DNA of 64,000 nucleotides from Rothia endophytica (lineage in GTDB: Bacteria > Actinomycetota > Actinomycetes > Actinomycetales > Micrococcaceae): the NCBI RefSeq assembly GCF_928381505.1, contig NZ_CAKMSJ010000010.1:34666-98665 (forward strand). The letters run 5' to 3'. Shown here piece by piece: positions 61,441 to 64,000 of this stretch (positions are counted from its first letter, which is position 1; the number at the start of each line of letters is the position of its first letter). A model generated the notes under the pieces. It was not told the DNA's origin. It was given only the letters and a program-made list of their open reading frames with translations, and made no database searches. Made by a program: the position numbers and the translations under genes.

Positions 61441-63012
61441 CTACTTAAGGAACTTCTCGAAGCCCTTGGGTAGGTTCATGTCATCCATCTTGAAATCTTG
61501 GTTCTGCTGACCAAAGGCTGAACCTGTAGCAGCAGGCTTTGCAGCAGCAGCTGCCTCCTGCGCAGCGCGCTTCGCGGGGTTACCTGAGCGACCCTTCTTG
61601 TTCTTATTTGCCTTGCCCTTGTTCTTCCGGGCGGCGCCACCGGCAGCAGCCATACCGGGCATCTGCATGCCACCGGGCATACCAGCCATGTTGCCTGATG
61701 CTAGCTTCTTCATCATCTTCTGAGCCTGAGAAAAACGCTCCATCAGCTGATTGACCTCAGAAACAGTGACACCCGCGCCCTTGGCGATACGAGCTCGGCG
61801 GGAGCCGTTAATAATCTTGGGAGCAACACGCTCATGAGGGGTCATGGAGCGGACAATCGCCTCAACGCGGTCGATTTCTTTCTCATCAAAGTTCTCAAGC
61901 TGCTGGCGAATCTGAGCCGCACCGGGCATCATCATCAGCATCTTCTTCATGGAACCCATTTTGCGAATCTGCTGCATCTGAGCCAAGAAATCTTCAAAGG
62001 TGAAGTCCTCTTGGTCAACGAACTTCTTGGCCATGCGGTCAGCTTCGGCCTTGTCCCAGGTCTGCTCTGCCTGCTCAATGAGCGAAAGAACATCGCCCAT
62101 ATCCAGGATGCGCGAGGCCATGCGGTCCGGGTGGAACTGCTCAAAGTCAGTAACATTCTCACCGGTAGAAGCAAACATGATGGGCTTACCTGTTACCGAT
62201 GCTACTGACAGGGCTGCACCACCGCGGGCGTCACCGTCCAGCTTTGAGAGCACAACGCCGGTAAAGTCTACGCCCTCGTTGAAGGCGTTAGCGGTGTTGA
62301 CGGCGTCCTGACCGATCATGGCATCGATGACGAAGAGGACTTCGTTGGGGTTAATGGCATCGCGAATGTTGCGTGCCTGCGCCATGAGCTCGGCGTCTAC
62401 ACCCAGGCGGCCGGCGGTATCGACAATAACGACGTCGTGCAGCTTGGCACGAGCCTCAGCAACACCGTCGCGCGCCACCTGAACCGGGTCACCGGTGGGG
62501 GTATCAAACTCAGAAGTTACACCGGGGTGGGGTGCATAGACGGGTACACCGGCACGCTCACCTACCACCTTAAGCTGGTTAACAGCATTGGGACGCTGGA
62601 GGTCAGAGGCCACCAGCATGGGGGTGTGCCCCTGCTTTTTGAGCCAGTGGGAAAGCTTACCGGCCAGGGTGGTCTTACCCGCACCCTGCAGACCTGCCAA
62701 CATGATGATGGTGGGACCGGTCTTTGCCATGTTGATGCGGCGGGTCTGCCCGCCCAGAATACCAACCAACTCTTCATTAACAATCTTGACGATTTGCTGG
62801 CCGGGGTTCAGCGCTTCCGAAACCTCAGCACCCAAGGCGCGTTTTTTGACGTGGGCGGTGAATTCGCGGACCACGGGCACGGCGACGTCGGCGTCCAGCA
62901 GGGCGCGGCGGATTTCGCGTACGGTTGCGTCAATATCCGCTTCGGTCAGTTTGCCCTTACCGCGCAGATTCTTGAAGGTGGCTGTTAGACGATCGGAGAG
63001 TGAATTGAACAC
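61441..63012 (-). CDS. ffh: Signal recognition particle protein (SRP54)
   Basis: The 523-residue GTPase has the N domain, the G domain with GLQGAGKTTLAGKLSHWLKK (G1), DTAGRLGVD (G3) and SKLDGDARGG (G4), and the M domain with MGSMKKMLMMMPGA and SRRARIAKGAGVTVSEVNQL, which binds SRP RNA. A Met/Gly and then Lys/Ala-rich C-terminal tail is present. It targets membrane proteins to FtsY. SRP RNA is not in the window. Confidence 0.98.
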   Translation of the reverse strand: MFNSLSDRLTATFKNLRGKGKLTEADIDATVREIRRALLDADVAVPVVREFTAHVKKRALGAEVSEALNPGQQIVKIVNEELVGILGGQTRRINMAKTGPTIIMLAGLQGAGKTTLAGKLSHWLKKQGHTPMLVASDLQRPNAVNQLKVVGERAGVPVYAPHPGVTSEFDTPTGDPVQVARDGVAEARAKLHDVVIVDTAGRLGVDAELMAQARNIRDAINPNEVLFVIDAMIGQDAVNTANAFNEGVDFTGVVLSKLDGDARGGAALSVASVTGKPIMFASTGENVTDFEQFHPDRMASRILDMGDVLSLIEQAEQTWDKAEADRMAKKFVDQEDFTFEDFLAQMQQIRKMGSMKKMLMMMPGAAQIRQQLENFDEKEIDRVEAIVRSMTPHERVAPKIINGSRRARIAKGAGVTVSEVNQLMERFSQAQKMMKKLASGNMAGMPGGMQMPGMAAAGGAARKNKGKANKNKKGRSGNPAKRAAQEAAAAAKPAATGSAFGQQNQDFKMDDMNLPKGFEKFLK

Positions 63013-63141
63013 GAGCCGTGAACTACTTTCATCGCTGGGGACACCGGCACCTAGCCCCTGCTATGCAGAGACCGGTGACGGCTTGTATATCAACTATCAA
63101 GAATAACGCACCACGTGGACAGGGTGCGAATGTTGCCCAAA

Positions 63142-63969
63142 CTAGAGGGTAATCTCCAGCAGAATGGGAGTGTGGTCCTGGCGGGTGCCGGAGTCAATCA
63201 TTTCTGAGGCGGTCACCTTATCTGCTACACGGTCTGACACCAACCAGTAGTCGATGCGCCAGCCGGTGTTGTTAATTTTGCTGGTACGCGAGCGCTGTGC
63301 CCACCAGGTATAGGCGCCGGTGACATCCCCGTGCAGGTGGCGGAAGGTGTCGGTGAAGCCCTTGGCAAGCAGATTGGTGAAACCCTGACGTTCCTCGTCG
63401 GTGAAGCCGGGTGAGCGGCGGTTACTCTTAGGGTTTGCGAGGTCGATTTCGGTGTGGGCTACGTTGAAGTCACCGGTTGCGAGCACAGGCTTGATGGCGT
63501 CCAGCTCAGACAGGTAGGTGGCGTAGAGGGCATCCCAGATTTGGCGGTCGTCCAGGCGTTTGAGGCCATCAGAGGCGTTAGGTGTGTAGACCTGGGTGAC
63601 GAAGCAGTCCTCAAATTCGAGGGTAATCATGCGGCCCTCAGAGTCCATGGTGGTGGGTGCCTGAATCTTGGGGTAGGTCACCACCGGGTTCAGACCCTTC
63701 TTGTAGAGGAAGAGGGTGCCGGCGTAGCCCTTGCGAGCCGGTTCGACCGAGGAAACCCAGGCAATTTCATACTGAGGGAAGTAGCTTTCGAGTGCTTCAA
63801 GGTGCTTTTTGGTGGGCCCCTTATCGGAGAGCTTGGTTTCCTGGATAGCCAGAACGTCGGGGGCGTGCTCCGCCAAGGTGGCAAAGACGTCGCGTGAGAG
63901 CAGCGCGCGGGCTGATTCGCTGGTGAGGGCGGCGTTGAGAGAATCTACGTTCCAAGAGATGAGTTTCAT
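63142..63969 (-). CDS. xth: Exodeoxyribonuclease III
   Basis: From ATG 63969 the product is 275 residues starting MKLISWNVDSLNAAL. The EEP-fold active site is visible: QETKLSD, ATGDFNVAHTEIDLANP, IDYWLVSDRV and RQDHTPILLEI. It acts at abasic sites and 3' ends in base-excision repair, a partner for Nei encoded 50 kb away. It is on the same strand as ffh with 129 bp between. Confidence 0.95.
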   Translation of the reverse strand: MKLISWNVDSLNAALTSESARALLSRDVFATLAEHAPDVLAIQETKLSDKGPTKKHLEALESYFPQYEIAWVSSVEPARKGYAGTLFLYKKGLNPVVTYPKIQAPTTMDSEGRMITLEFEDCFVTQVYTPNASDGLKRLDDRQIWDALYATYLSELDAIKPVLATGDFNVAHTEIDLANPKSNRRSPGFTDEERQGFTNLLAKGFTDTFRHLHGDVTGAYTWWAQRSRTSKINNTGWRIDYWLVSDRVADKVTASEMIDSGTRQDHTPILLEITL

Positions 63970-64000
63970 GCTCACCATTCTAATGAACCGGGCGCAAGGA

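Overview
The window is an ordinary bacterial chromosome segment from an actinomycete, most likely a member of the Micrococcaceae such as Rothia. This is an inference from gene order and gene content: rpsP-khpA-rimM-trmD-rplS-lepB-lepB-rnhB-DUF2469-yraN-yifB-dprA-xerC, a DUF3052 gene divergent from aceE, a type II fabD-fabH-acpP-fabF cluster next to DUF3145, an MptB-like mannosyltransferase, an RpiB of the mycobacterial type, LGFP repeats, and moderate to high GC with many GTG starts. There is no rRNA gene to settle the genus. I saw no insertion sequence, prophage or CRISPR array.

Layout. 1-1.7 kb: the end of a siderophore ABC importer operon with two DtxR-like boxes. 1.9-3.6 kb: trigger factor and tRNA-Pro and tRNA-Gly. 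3.7-11.8 kb: a peptide-type ABC importer with a Tat lipoprotein binding protein, a fused CMD/AhpD protein and a divergent FAD/NAD(P) protein. This is the best candidate for an uncharacterised system. 11.9-21 kb: lipoprotein, nei, rpiB, pepN, glbO, tesB, ettA. 21-25.5 kb: an accessory-looking stretch with a decayed esterase/LGFP gene, a YjbR protein, an unusual Ssb, a Tag-like glycosylase and a serine hydrolase. 25.5-35.6 kb: tRNAs, an MptB-like protein, orn, def, rnpB, yaaA, a Nif3-like gene, msrA, cysK, cysE and gnd. 35.9-39.4 kb: DUF3052 and aceE. 39.6-43.5 kb: fatty-acid synthesis. 43.5-54.3 kb: recombination, competence and ribosome-maturation genes, all on the minus strand. 54.5-58.7 kb: a two-component system with an ABC exporter. 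58.8-64 kb: a large unknown protein, a Nudix hydrolase, ffh and xth.

Most genes are housekeeping. The regulatory DNA is the most informative part. A TCCCCC-N4-GGGGGA palindrome stands before both the sensor kinase gene and the exporter gene. A near-identical CGACC-N4-GGTCG palindrome occurs twice upstream of aceE. Palindromes built from TTTGAAA/TTTCAAA halves precede fabD and acpP. Two DtxR-like boxes precede the siderophore-binding protein. Structured non-coding stretches lie at 19.06-19.26 kb and between trmD and rplS. All coordinates and motifs were read by eye. Family names come from recognition of motifs, not from searches.
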